Below, piece by piece: positions 29,702 to 39,082 of a stretch of DNA of 57,611 bases. The position numbers were made by a program, and so were the translations under genes. The DNA is from Cyclobacteriaceae bacterium (GTDB taxonomy: Bacteria; Bacteroidota; Bacteroidia; Cytophagales; Cyclobacteriaceae), in contig JAAUQL010000027.1 of assembly GCA_012033595.1 (NCBI GenBank), forward strand, positions 1-57,611, read 5' to 3'. The notes under the pieces are model-generated. The model did not search any database, had not been told where the DNA came from, and saw nothing but the letters and a program-made list of their open reading frames with translations. Positions within the stretch are counted from its first letter, which is position 1, and each line of letters starts with the position of its first letter.

Positions 29702-30349
29702 TTGATAACAAATAGCCAGGTATTCAAACATTTCCATGACTTAGGAACAAATGCCAGTTTTATCGACAAATTAAAAATCAGATTTAGACCTTTAATTTGT
29801 CCATTCGATGACTTGCTCAATGAAATTGAAGACAAAGAAATTGTTTTTGATATTGGTTGCGGGTCAGGTCAATTTTTGTCTTTGGTGGCTGAGTTTACGG
29901 AGGTTTCAGAACTTTACGGCATTGAGATAGACCAACGTTTAATTGATAATGCCAATATTTTATTAGATAAGTACCGCAATACTAATAGGCTAGTGCTTTT
30001 GGAAAGGTTCGACGGGACTTCTTTTCCACTGACCCTTTCAAAAGCCACAACGGTCGTGCTAATAGATGTAGTTCATCATGTACCTGAGGCACAACTCGAT
30101 AATTTTATAGAAGGCATTTATAGTAAAATGAAACCTGGTGCAAAGTTGATTTTTAAAGATATCAATGCCTCTAGTCCGCTGGTATTATTCAACAAACTTC
30201 ATGATCTGGTTTTTTCTCAGGAAATCGGCAATGAGCTCTCAATAACTCAAGCTAAAGAAAAGATGCTAAAGGCCGGATTTAAAATAGTATTGGAAAGCAA
30301 AAAACGAATGTATGTATATCCTCACTACACACTTATTCTCCAAAAATAG
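29702..30349 (+). CDS. SAM-dependent methyltransferase, class I
   Basis: This 215-residue protein has a Rossmann methyltransferase fold. Motif I is VFDIGCGSGQFLSLV, the acidic ribose-binding end of strand 2 is LYGIEIDQ, and the motif near strand 4 is VVLIDVVHHVPEAQL, followed by IYSKMKPGAKLIFKDI. The start is a TTG at 29702, 4 bp after the acyltransferase stop. No early ATG preserves the N-terminus. The end overlaps the next gene by 38 bp. It may methylate a sugar of the polymer or a lipid-linked intermediate. The target is unknown. Confidence 0.82.
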   Translation: MITNSQVFKHFHDLGTNASFIDKLKIRFRPLICPFDDLLNEIEDKEIVFDIGCGSGQFLSLVAEFTEVSELYGIEIDQRLIDNANILLDKYRNTNRLVLLERFDGTSFPLTLSKATTVVLIDVVHHVPEAQLDNFIEGIYSKMKPGAKLIFKDINASSPLVLFNKLHDLVFSQEIGNELSITQAKEKMLKAGFKIVLESKKRMYVYPHYTLILQK

Positions 30350-31463
30350 AATCAAACAAGTAATAATTGGTATTAGCCTTTTCCTATTGGCTTTTTATCC
30401 AGTTTACAAAAACATATATTTTGGCAGGGCAGTAGAACAGGTGCAAAGACACTTGGATTTTCTAAACCGAGAAAGCCGCTTTTACAATCCGTGGCAATAT
30501 AGGGTGCTTACGCCTTGGATGGTAGAGGCTACTTATTATATTTATAACCATACAATTGATCGCGTTTTTTCCATCGAAGAAAAAGTAGCATTCAATTTGC
30601 CCGAGAGTACCACGCCAAAGGAGTTGGTTGATCAACTTTTCAATTCTTTCAAGCAAAAAGGTAATTTAAAATACTTTTTAATCTTTGTATTCTACCGATT
30701 CTTATTCAACATCATTATTTTTTTGTTGCTATATAAATTTTTAAAAGCATTTATAGTCAATAAGTACCTACTTTATTTAGCTATTTTATTAGCCTCACTG
30801 TTACTTGGGAATTCTGTTAATGACTCTGATTTCACGCTTCATACGTATCTTGATGTCATTTTGTACTTATTGACCGGTTGCCTCATTTTGTTCAAATGGA
30901 ACGATAAATGGATCATACCCATTTCCATTGTCGGGGCTTTTAATAGGGAGACTTCCATAATGATTCCATATTTATATTTTTTATCCAAAGTCGATTGGAG
31001 TGCTTTTCATCTCAACCTAAAATCAATATGGTCATCCAGGCCAGATACCCGGGTCATTGTAATTACTGCAATTTCATATGTGCTGTTTATGGCTATTTTT
31101 GTGGGAATTAGGCTTTACTATGGTTATGTAGAACAAACGGTATGGAAGGTGCCTGCAGGATGGCAAATGTTGAAATTAAACCTGTTTAGTATTGTCAGCG
31201 TCAAAACCTATTTTGAAATGCTTGGCACCATATCCTTATTACCGCTTATTTTTTTGTGGTATTTCAAAAAAATGCCTTTTATGTTACGATTGTGGTTTGT
31301 TGCCATAGTACCAATTTGGTTTTTTGTTCATTGGTATTCAGTTGTGGCCTATCAATCCAGGCTGTTCTTAGTTCCTACTTTCTTAATTTTATTACCTGCC
31401 ATTTTATTCTTGATAGAAGATAAATACCGGAATATGAATTTGAATCAAATAAGCAAACCATGA
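30312..31463 (+). CDS. Multi-spanning membrane protein of unknown function
   Basis: I do not recognise a named family. The 383-residue protein has about eight to nine hydrophobic segments. The first is at residues 17-33, and a polar, probably periplasmic loop of about 85 residues follows. That loop carries the motif FYNPWQYRVLTPWMVEATY. Later landmarks are NSVNDSDFTLHTYLD and GAFNRETSIMIPYLYF. The layout recalls lipid-linked-sugar-dependent membrane glycosyltransferases or polymer-assembly proteins, but that is only an impression. It overlaps the methyltransferase before it by 38 bp and the methyltransferase after it by ATGA, so it is tightly embedded in the operon. An internal start a little downstream of 30312, at another codon, would shorten the first overlap. 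Confidence 0.75.
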   Translation: MYILTTHLFSKNRIKQVIIGISLFLLAFYPVYKNIYFGRAVEQVQRHLDFLNRESRFYNPWQYRVLTPWMVEATYYIYNHTIDRVFSIEEKVAFNLPESTTPKELVDQLFNSFKQKGNLKYFLIFVFYRFLFNIIIFLLLYKFLKAFIVNKYLLYLAILLASLLLGNSVNDSDFTLHTYLDVILYLLTGCLILFKWNDKWIIPISIVGAFNRETSIMIPYLYFLSKVDWSAFHLNLKSIWSSRPDTRVIVITAISYVLFMAIFVGIRLYYGYVEQTVWKVPAGWQMLKLNLFSIVSVKTYFEMLGTISLLPLIFLWYFKKMPFMLRLWFVAIVPIWFFVHWYSVVAYQSRLFLVPTFLILLPAILFLIEDKYRNMNLNQISKP

Positions 31464-32280
31464 CAAAATCAATTGCTATGAAATTTAATTATGGGAAATC
31501 CCAGCTTGTGACAGGGAAAAAATGGGCAAATACCCCGGCATGGCCAAATTGGTCTATAATATATTTGGATACACCAACGTGGGCAACTATGCCAGAGCCA
31601 AAGTTTTTACCCGGCTGTTAAATATGCTTCCATTGGAATCCATGAAAAATATTTTGGATTTAGGGTGTGGATATGGTGAATTTACCTTCATGACAGCCGA
31701 GAAGTTAACCAATGCAAATTTTACGGCATTAGATATAGACACAGAACGACTTGAAAAGGTGGAAAAAACCATTCAGGCCTTCAATATTAAAAACGTGAAA
31801 ACATTTGAAGGAAAAATTGCTGAGTTGCCAGTAGGAAAAACTTTTGATTTGATATTTTCGGTCGATGTTTTTGAACACATATTAGAACCTTATATGCCGT
31901 TTAACGACTGCTATGAAAGGCTCAATAAAAATGGTTTTTTGATCGTGAAGATGCCGAATATCCACCAATATAGTTTTTTACCACAATCCACTTTTAAAGA
32001 CCACAACAAATGGCTGGAAGATGAACATATCGGGCAGGTGCTTGATCTTAAAGCTTTGGAGAAAAAGTTTCTTGATGCGGGTTTTTCTATTTATTACAAA
32101 TCGTATTCCGATGGTTTTTGGTCACGAATAGCCTGGGAAATTGGATATCTTTCAAAACAAGGTGGAAGCTTCGTCCAATTATTATTTCTTCCTTTATGCA
32201 AATTCTTTATAACTATCGATCAACTATTGCCTAATCCTCAAAAAGGCAATGCTATCCAAGTGATCGGGCAAAAGCTTTAA
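31460..32280 (+). CDS. SAM-dependent methyltransferase, class I, frame broken at about 31525
   Basis: The clear part begins at 31522 and shows a full methyltransferase fold: NILDLGCGYGEFTFM (motif I), FTALDIDTERLEKVE, FDLIFSVDVFEHILEPY, LNKNGFLIVKMPNIHQYS. I place the start at the ATG at 31460, which overlaps the previous stop as ATGA. That frame reads MTKSIAMKFNYGKSQLVTG and then KKW. Adding one G in TGGGC (about 31523-31527) continues it as GKYPGMAKLVYNIFGY, giving about 273 residues. If the upstream part is discounted, the gene would start at 31522 with 252 residues. It resembles methyltransferases found beside polysaccharide genes. The target is unknown. Confidence 0.8.
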
Positions 32281-32345
32281 CTTTTTTCAATTGCAGAGAT
32301 CGAAGACAGTTTGGCTTTTTTAGAATATTATCGCTAAATATATCT

Positions 32346-32401
32346 GATGCTACATTTTTAGATTTAGCATCAATATGAACGAAATGACCAACAATGAATA
32401 G
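32346..32401 (+). promoter_or_regulatory. Hairpin plus 8-codon ORF overlapping the next start codon
   Basis: GATGCTA (32346-32352) and TAGCATC (32365-32371) form a 7-bp stem. Four bases later a tiny ORF runs from the ATG at 32375 (MNEMTNNE, stop at 32399-32401) and overlaps the acyltransferase ATG at 32394 by 8 bp in another frame. It could couple translation. It could also be a frame-broken extension of the acyltransferase N-terminus. Confidence 0.3.
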
Positions 32402-33494
32402 CCGTCCGATTAAATATATGCTTCAGCTTGATGCTTTAAGGGCTTTGGCTGTTTTGGCTGTCATAGTGGAGCACTGGCCTAGCGGGGAAAATATCCTCGT
32501 TTCTCTAAACCTGGGGTTTTTAGGTGTAAGCTTTTTTTTTGTTCTTAGTGGGTTCTTAATCTCACAAATCCTTCTTCGGAACAAGGATAAGATCATTGCA
32601 AAGGAAACTTCAATTGGAAGGGTGATCAAGCAATTTGTCGTACGGAGGGCTTTAAGAATTTTTCCAATCTATTATCTCACGATTTTTGTATTTTATTTCC
32701 TCGACTTGTCGGGCATTAGAGACAAATTTGCCTGGTATTTTTTTTACGGTTCAAACTTTTATTTATTCAAAATAATGGAATGGGATGGACCTTTGACTCA
32801 TTTTTGGACATTGGCCATCGAAGAACAGTTTTATCTTTTTTGGCCTTTATTGATTATGCTCGTTCCTTCCAGACATTTGTCAAAGCTCTTTTTATTTTTT
32901 TTGTTAATGCCTCCCATTTTCCGTCTGGTAATGGGCTATATAGTTCAGTCTCAACAAGGAGAAGTCATTTTTGTCGAACTATTGACATTCTCATGTATTG
33001 ATTCTTTTGGAATAGGGGCTCTTTTGGCATTGCATCGAACTGGAGGTTTTAAGATAAATCTGAAGTGGCTTAAAATATTCAGGAATTTTGATTGGTTTAT
33101 ACTTTTGTATGTCTTTTTTGTACTATACTTTCCTCGTGAATCATTGATCAATATTTTATTGCTTAGTGTATTTGCCAATTTATTTGCAGTTACGGTAATT
33201 TCAAAAGCGAGTAATGGATATGAAAACAGATGGATCAAGTCGATACTTGAAAACCAGATTCTTTTGTTCCTTGGCAAGATCAGCTATGGTATATATTTGT
33301 ATCATAACATAATACCATATTTTTACAGTGTGATGATCAATCAGGCTAAAAAATTGAGCATCGAATTACCGGTTCTAGACAATGATTTGTTAAGATATAC
33401 TGTCTATTTCGTCATTTTGATCGTAGTTTCGGCCATATCCTGGTATGTGATCGAGAAACCAATTAATTCTGCCAAAAAGTATTTTAATTATTAA
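32394..33494 (+). CDS. Acyltransferase 3 family membrane protein (copy 3)
   Basis: This 366-residue O-acyltransferase is of the OafA type. The N-terminus shows YMLQLDALRALAVLAVIVEH with the conserved arginine and histidine, then GFLGVSFFFVLSGFLISQIL and FVVRRALRIFPIYYLTIFV. The central motif is PLTHFWTLAIEEQFYLFWPL, and the end has FLGKISYGIYLYHNI. About ten membrane segments are present. It is followed 7 bp later by another acyltransferase of the same family but different sequence, so the two are not a recent duplication. The acyl target is unknown. Confidence 0.92.
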   Translation: MNSRPIKYMLQLDALRALAVLAVIVEHWPSGENILVSLNLGFLGVSFFFVLSGFLISQILLRNKDKIIAKETSIGRVIKQFVVRRALRIFPIYYLTIFVFYFLDLSGIRDKFAWYFFYGSNFYLFKIMEWDGPLTHFWTLAIEEQFYLFWPLLIMLVPSRHLSKLFLFFLLMPPIFRLVMGYIVQSQQGEVIFVELLTFSCIDSFGIGALLALHRTGGFKINLKWLKIFRNFDWFILLYVFFVLYFPRESLINILLLSVFANLFAVTVISKASNGYENRWIKSILENQILLFLGKISYGIYLYHNIIPYFYSVMINQAKKLSIELPVLDNDLLRYTVYFVILIVVSAISWYVIEKPINSAKKYFNY

Positions 33495-33501
33495 TTGAAC
33501 A

Positions 33502-34649
33502 ATGGCTGAAAGCAAAGCTTCCGTTTATTTTCCGGGCTTAAACAGCCTTCGATTTATTGCGGCTTTTTTGGTTTTGGTAAGTCATGTAGAACAATTTAAA
33601 GGATTCTGGGGCTATACCAATTATTACAGTCACCAAGCTATACACCAAATTGGAGATCTGGCCGTCACGTTTTTTTTTGTATTGAGCGGGTTTCTAATCA
33701 CCTATCTGCTTTTTAAGGAAAGAGAGCAGACAAGGGACATTTCCATACGCAAATTTTATGTGCGTCGCGTCCTCAGGATTTGGCCTTTGTACTATCTTTT
33801 GGTGATCTCCTGCTTGTATTTATTGCCCCAGCTCGATTTTCTATATCCTTTAGGATTAAAAAACGAAGTATATGAAGCTTTTTGGGCTAAAAATGTTTTA
33901 TATTTTCTATTTCTTCCTCAGGTGGTATTGTTTAGTCTGCCGCGAGTTTTGTATCTGGAGCCATCGTGGTCTATAGGGGTTGAAGAGCATTTTTACTTGA
34001 TGTGGCCAGTGTTGGTAAAATACTTTAGGGACTTCATCAGGTTAATGTTTGTACTCCTTATAATTATTTATGGTCTAAGGGCATTTGGGACTTTTGGCAT
34101 CAGGTGGTTCGATGGTGGGCCAATGTACGAAATCAGCCTTTTTATCCAGCAATTCTTTTATTTTACCAGATTTCAGCTTATGGTCATAGGGGGCATTGGG
34201 GCTTATATTTTGTTTAACAACATAAGTGGTTTGCTCATTTTTATATACAGTAAATACACCCAATGGTTTGCCTATTTAGTATTGTTAATCTGCCTCTTTT
34301 CCGGCTTTGAAATCAAATGGGTTAACCATGAGTTCTATGGCATATTTTTCCTGATTGTTATTTTGAATATCGCTTCCAATAAGGACTCGATCTTGAAACT
34401 TGAAATCAGAGTCTTCGACTATCTTGGCAGAATATCCTATGGCATTTATATGTACCATGAAATTGCCATCGGAATATCAATTTATCTTTTGAGTAGGGTA
34501 GGATTGAGTTATGATGATTTTTTTCATTTATTTCCCTGTACATCCTTAGTCTTATTATCACGATCATTATAGCTTCGTTTTCATATCATTTCTTTGAGCG
34601 ATATTTTCTTAACATGAAATCTTCATTTACTCAGGTAAAATCGGGATAA
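33502..34649 (+). CDS. Acyltransferase 3 family membrane protein (copy 4), frame broken in T7 run at 34508
   Basis: This OafA-type membrane O-acyltransferase has about 382 residues after correction. The N-terminus is PGLNSLRFIAAFLVLVSHVE, followed by LAVTFFFVLSGFLITYLLF, FYVRRVLRIWPLYYLL, then PSWSIGVEEHFYLMWPVLV and LGRISYGIYMYHEIA. As written, the frame stops at 34572, before the last helix. One extra T in the run at 34508-34514 continues the protein as SFISLYILSLIITIIIASFS, then YHFFERYFLNMKSSF, ending at 34649. That is the normal C-terminus of this family (FERYFL-type). It may be an assembly indel or slippage. Confidence 0.87.
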
Positions 34650-34693
34650 GGTGATGGCAGCGGCTAACTTCTTTTTGTACTAATGCAACAACT

Positions 34694-35584
34694 ATGTTAA
34701 TACAATTTATCAAACTATTGAGGGTCAAACATTGGATAAAGAACACCTTTCTCTTTATCCCTTTGTTCTTTTCCGGAGGATTTTTCGATTTCAGTAAGTA
34801 TCCATTGCTCATTCTGGGATTTATTTCCTATTCGCTCATGGCCAGTTGTATTTACATCCTAAATGATATCAGAGATGTAGAAAGTGATAGAATCCATCCC
34901 GAAAAACGGAACCGACCTATTGCTTCCGGGGCAATTTCAAAGCGAAATGCCATTATTCTGATGGTCATTATTGGTTTGATAGGGATAAGCCTTGCCATTT
35001 TTATCAAAACCAAATTTCTATTTGTACTCTGTATCTATCTTCTTTTGAATATTTTATACTCTTCTGGCTTAAAAAAAATTGCCATCCTTGATATTATCAT
35101 AGTAGCCATCGGGTTTAATATCAGAGTAAAGGCAGGGGGAGTCATTGCAGAGATCGCCATATCTGAGTGGTTGATGGTAATGGTGTTTTTACTTTCACTT
35201 TTTATCGTTATAGCCAAGCGGCGCGACGACACCCTTATCAAAGAGAAAACAGGGGTGGATATGCGCAAAGTTTCAAGTAAATACAATGAGAGTTTTCTTA
35301 ATGTTTCTATTGCTATGCTGGCCAGTATTATTATAGTTTCGTATCTCATATATACTTTGTCACCAGCGGTAGTCGATAGGTTTGAAACGCACAGACTATA
35401 CTACAACAGCATTTTTGTGATCGCAGGCATTTTGAGGTATTTGCAGATATCCTTTGTGGAAAATGATAGCGGCTCGCCGACAAAATTATTGTATAAGGAC
35501 CGGTTCATTCAGGTGTGTATTTTGCTTTGGCTTGGCAGCTTTTACTTTCTTATTTACATCCCGGATTTCAATATCTTTGGTTAA
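34694..35584 (+). CDS. UbiA-family prenyltransferase, decaprenyl-phosphate phosphoribosyltransferase-like
   Basis: This 296-residue integral membrane protein has about eight to nine helices. The first UbiA metal/prenyl-phosphate motif is YILNDIRDVESDRIHPEKR, followed by NRPIASG. The second aspartate-rich region is less classic, around KKIAILDIIIVAIGFNIRVK, followed by AKRRDD. Both segments closely match the branch that moves phosphoribose onto a polyprenyl phosphate (as Rv3806c does in mycobacteria) rather than quinone synthesis. Sitting in a polysaccharide locus, it could provide a lipid-linked pentose donor. The usual phosphatase and epimerase partners (DprE-type) are not seen nearby. Function is inferred from family resemblance. 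Confidence 0.85.
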   Translation: MLIQFIKLLRVKHWIKNTFLFIPLFFSGGFFDFSKYPLLILGFISYSLMASCIYILNDIRDVESDRIHPEKRNRPIASGAISKRNAIILMVIIGLIGISLAIFIKTKFLFVLCIYLLLNILYSSGLKKIAILDIIIVAIGFNIRVKAGGVIAEIAISEWLMVMVFLLSLFIVIAKRRDDTLIKEKTGVDMRKVSSKYNESFLNVSIAMLASIIIVSYLIYTLSPAVVDRFETHRLYYNSIFVIAGILRYLQISFVENDSGSPTKLLYKDRFIQVCILLWLGSFYFLIYIPDFNIFG

Positions 35585-35617
35585 TTGGGCAATGACTTAA
35601 CTATTCGATAAGCGCCT

Positions 35618-36825
35618 ATGGATATTATTATTTTAGCCTTGCCTCGCTGGGATGGCCCTTATGCTTCTACCTCTTTTTCGATCGCCAACGAATTGTCAAA
35701 AACCATCGTGTCTTCTTCATTGACAATCCATATACCATCAAAGACATAATTGCCGGAACCAGCAAACCTGACATCAAAAAGCGTTTGTCATCTTTGTTAT
35801 TCGGGATGAATAGATTTGAAAAGCCATTTCCTCAGCGTCAGCTCACTATCATTTATCCCCAAATGATTTTACCCATCAATTGGCTTAGTCGCGGAAAGCT
35901 TTACGATTATCTGGCAAATATTAATGATTGGATTATCGCCAGGTCTATAAAAGCGGCCATAAGAAAATTTAAAATCAGTGAATTTGTTTATATTAATTCG
36001 TACAATCCGCTGTGCTTTCAAAAGTTCCCAAAGTTCTTCAAACCTTTAAGATACATTTATCAAACTGTTGATAATATTGAAGAGTCTAAATACGTGAACA
36101 AACACGGCGGATACCTGGAGCGACGGGCTGTTGAGGAGGCCGACTACACCCTGGTCACCTCTTCAGAGTTGCTGCGCAAAATTCAAAAAGTCTCGGCCAA
36201 TGCGTATCTAATCCCCAATGCAGCCGAAATCCAGGTTTTCCAGAAGTCGGTTTCAAGTCCGGCAGAGAAGCCTAAGGAAATCGCACATGTCCATAATAGA
36301 ATAATTGGCTATGTGGGCAATCTGGATTTTAGGCTGGATTATCGGTTAATCAAAAACATCGCTTTGAATCACCCGGAAAAAATATTGCTTTTGGTAGGGC
36401 CTGTCAACACAGATGAGATTAATATTATGGGGATTGATGTATTAGAAAATGTTTTGATGACCGGATCAAAAAAGTATTCCGAGCTCCCGGTTTATATCAA
36501 ATATATGGATTGTACGATTATCCCATTCAAGTGCAATGAATTGACGAAATCCATTTATCCTCTAAAAATAAATGAATACCTGGCATGTGGCAAACCAGTA
36601 GTATCCACCCCATTTTCAGAAGATATACAAGGATTTGCCAGCATTATTTATTTGTCTGAAAATGATCGTAACTTTATCGAGTCTATAGATCATGCTATAG
36701 CTACCGACACTGAAATCAAAACTAAAGAACGTATGGAATTCGCTTCTCAAAACAACTGGCAAAATCGAATTGATTTGTTTTGGGAGATTTATCATTCAAA
36801 TACCAGATTTTATGGAAGGAGATAA
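35618..36825 (+). CDS. Glycosyltransferase (GT-B, family 4-like), frame broken at about 35698
   Basis: This is a soluble glycosyltransferase of about 402 residues once joined. The ATG at 35618 starts MDIIILALPRWDGPYASTSF, then SIANELSK. The A5 run at 35698-35702 lacks one A. With it restored the frame continues NHRVFFIDNPYTIKDIIAG and flows into the long open part from 35785. That part shows FVYINSYNPL, YQTVDNIEES, YTLVTSSELLRKIQ, AYLIPNAAEIQVF, GYVGNLDFRLDYRLI, the sugar-nucleotide region CTIIPFKCNELTKSIYPLK, and NEYLACGKPVVSTPF. The last two resemble the C-terminal half of GT4-like enzymes such as teichuronic acid and pyruvyl-polysaccharide transferases. A short form starting at 35785 would lack the first Rossmann strand, so the longer gene is preferred. 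Confidence 0.85.
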
Positions 36826-36929
36826 ACAAACGATTAACAAGTTGCATTTGGCATTTTCAATAGTTTTTATCATTGCAACTTATTTATTTCTATTTATGAA
36901 GATAGTCTTTCTATAAACAATTTTTCTGA

Positions 36930-38390
36930 ATGATAGCTAAGATTAGATATTGGTTGTATGAGAAGATTTTTGTTGAGAAGCTAAATAATATATTTGGTTT
37001 AATACTCTTCATCATTTTTAGCGTGTCATTTGCTTTTATCGTTGCAAAACTGGGGTTTTACTTTGGTATTTTTTTTCTGCTTGCCTCTCTTAGTGTTCCT
37101 TTGCTCATTTTTTCGCTAAAGGATATCAGAATAGCTTTTATCATATTTTTAGGATATTCATGTACCGTCTTTACGATGATGCGGATCTTCCCCGGACTCC
37201 CCGTTGGCGTTACCCTCGAAATGTTCTATTATCTTTTTGTTTTGAGTTTCATCATTTGGGCGGCATCAGGCGATGATCGTGCGGAATATTCAATTCTAAA
37301 GAGCCCTATTTTCAAGTTAGTAGTTGTATGGGTTGTATATCAGTTTTTACAGGTTTTCAATCCCAATAGTGTTTCCATTAATGGATGGCTGATGAATTTG
37401 CGCGGCCTTTTTTCTTTTATATCCATTTATTTGGCAGCTTCAATTAGCTTACGAAAGCTAAGCTTTATTAAAGTATTTATACATGTTTGGCTTGGAATCG
37501 CCTTTATAGCCGCAATTTATGGCTTAAAACAAAAATATTTTGGCTTATTTGATTTTGAGCAACAATGGTTATACAGTGATCAGCGACTTGTGGATTTGTA
37601 TGTTATGTTTACGGGCATTCGAATCTGGTCATTTCTGGGAGACGTTAGCTCTTTTGGTATCTTTATGGGTATCAGCTTTGTGGCCAGTTTTATCATGCTT
37701 CAGGATAAAACATCTGTACTAATCAAAATAATCTATATTATTTATGGGCTGGCTATGCTGGTAGCCATGGTACACTCTGGCACTCGTTCAGCTTACGTTA
37801 TACCCCCTTTGGGTATTGGCATATATAGTTTGATGTACATCAACAATCTTAAGGTGGTTTTTTCTGTGGGTATTATTGTCATTATCGGGTTGTTCATATA
37901 TTTCGGTCCGTTTTATAGTGCTCCTATCAGCAGGTTCAGAAGTGCATTTAGTCCAAGTGAAGATTTGTCTATGCAAACCCGCAATAAGAACCGGGCATCA
38001 ATTCAGCCATACATTTTAAGCCACCCTTTTGGAGGCGGGCTATATACAACTGGCACTAATGGCATGGACTATTCGCCCGGTCACCAGTTGGCCGGTTTTC
38101 CAACAGATAGCAGATATGTAACAGTAGCGCTGGAAACAGGGTGGATTGGTTTGGCGATTTTGTTGACTAATTATATCATTATTATGGTATTTGGGTTGAA
38201 AAATTTTTTCTTATCCCAAAATCCACAGGTCAAGCTCTATTTTAGTCTATTTTTGGGGGTTTTTTTTCCAATTACCATAGTTCAATTCACCCAGGAAAAT
38301 GCAGTTCAAAATCCTATTGGGATTATTTTTATAAGTATTTATGCGGTTGTATATAATTTGAGTAAAATCAAGAATGGATATGAAAATTAA
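36930..38390 (+). CDS. O-antigen polymerase/ligase-family membrane protein (Wzy-like)
   Basis: This 486-residue inner-membrane protein has about twelve hydrophobic segments. It is probably the enzyme that links repeat units in the periplasm, or a ligase of the same superfamily. The large periplasmic loop carries MVHSGTRSAYVIPPLGIGI, RNRASIQPYILSHPFGGGL-like sequence, and YSPGHQLAGFPTDSRYVTV followed by ALETGWIGL. This order (arginine-rich segment, HPFGGG, then a polar stretch ending in an ETGWIG helix) is typical of the O-antigen ligase domain family. A gap of 104 bp precedes it. It overlaps the TolC-like gene by 17 bp. With the flippase and Wzc-like protein encoded on the other strand, it completes a Wzx/Wzy-type pathway. 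Confidence 0.87.
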   Translation: MIAKIRYWLYEKIFVEKLNNIFGLILFIIFSVSFAFIVAKLGFYFGIFFLLASLSVPLLIFSLKDIRIAFIIFLGYSCTVFTMMRIFPGLPVGVTLEMFYYLFVLSFIIWAASGDDRAEYSILKSPIFKLVVVWVVYQFLQVFNPNSVSINGWLMNLRGLFSFISIYLAASISLRKLSFIKVFIHVWLGIAFIAAIYGLKQKYFGLFDFEQQWLYSDQRLVDLYVMFTGIRIWSFLGDVSSFGIFMGISFVASFIMLQDKTSVLIKIIYIIYGLAMLVAMVHSGTRSAYVIPPLGIGIYSLMYINNLKVVFSVGIIVIIGLFIYFGPFYSAPISRFRSAFSPSEDLSMQTRNKNRASIQPYILSHPFGGGLYTTGTNGMDYSPGHQLAGFPTDSRYVTVALETGWIGLAILLTNYIIIMVFGLKNFFLSQNPQVKLYFSLFLGVFFPITIVQFTQENAVQNPIGIIFISIYAVVYNLSKIKNGYEN

Positions 38391-39078
38391 AGCAAGTTTG
38401 TTTTTGGTGGCCTTTTTGGCTGTAAATATTACCTTTGGTCAGCAGATTGATTACAATAAAATCATTATTCCCAAAAATGTAGTGGAGGTTGACTTTGTCG
38501 AGCGCCTGGTACAATTAGCCTGGCAAAATCATCCTGAAAACCGCATGGTGGAAAATGAATATCTGATGGCCAGACAAGATGTAATTATCTCCCGCTGGAG
38601 CTGGCTCGACAACATCAGAGCCACCTTCAATGCCAATGAATACACGATTGATCCAAGTCTATCTGCCGGTACCAACTTTTTCTATCCCAAATACAATTTC
38701 TCCTTTGGAATTGATTTTGGGATGTTCGTCGGCACTCCTGCCGCTACCAAAAAGGCCAAAATCAACACGGAAATTCAATCATCTAAGATCAATCTGCAAA
38801 AGGTGAAAATTCGAACAGACGTCCTTTCCAGATATGAGGAATACAATTATAGAAGTGAAGTGCTCAAGATCGAAACAGATATCACTGAAGATATTTATGC
38901 CCAATTTTTGGTAGGTGAGCAGGATTTTAAAAATGGGGTGATAGAGGTGGATGACTACCTTAAGATAAAAAGCCATTACTATAATCAGGTAAAAACCAAA
39001 CTCAGATCTAATGCTGATTATAAAATCTCCAAGATTCAGTTGGAAGAGATGATCGGGGTTAAACTTGAAGATCTTTGA
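38374..39078 (+). CDS. Half-size TolC-family-like outer-membrane/periplasmic protein
   Basis: This is a 234-residue exported protein with a signal peptide (MKIKASLFLVAFLAVNITFG, starting at the second methionine). It resembles half of a TolC-type outer-membrane factor. A helix with QLAWQNHPENRMVENEYLMA is followed by a short strand region (YPKYNFSFGIDFGMFVG) and long charged helices (KINTEIQSSKINLQKVKIRT to KISKIQLEEMIGV). A full TolC has two such repeats in about 430 residues. It overlaps the Wzy-like gene by 17 bp and ends 4 bp before the convergent acyltransferase. No Wza gene is present, so this protein might have an export role, but that is speculation. I see no frame break that would extend it. 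Confidence 0.75.
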   Translation: MDMKIKASLFLVAFLAVNITFGQQIDYNKIIIPKNVVEVDFVERLVQLAWQNHPENRMVENEYLMARQDVIISRWSWLDNIRATFNANEYTIDPSLSAGTNFFYPKYNFSFGIDFGMFVGTPAATKKAKINTEIQSSKINLQKVKIRTDVLSRYEEYNYRSEVLKIETDITEDIYAQFLVGEQDFKNGVIEVDDYLKIKSHYYNQVKTKLRSNADYKISKIQLEEMIGVKLEDL

Positions 39079-39082
39079 TCGC

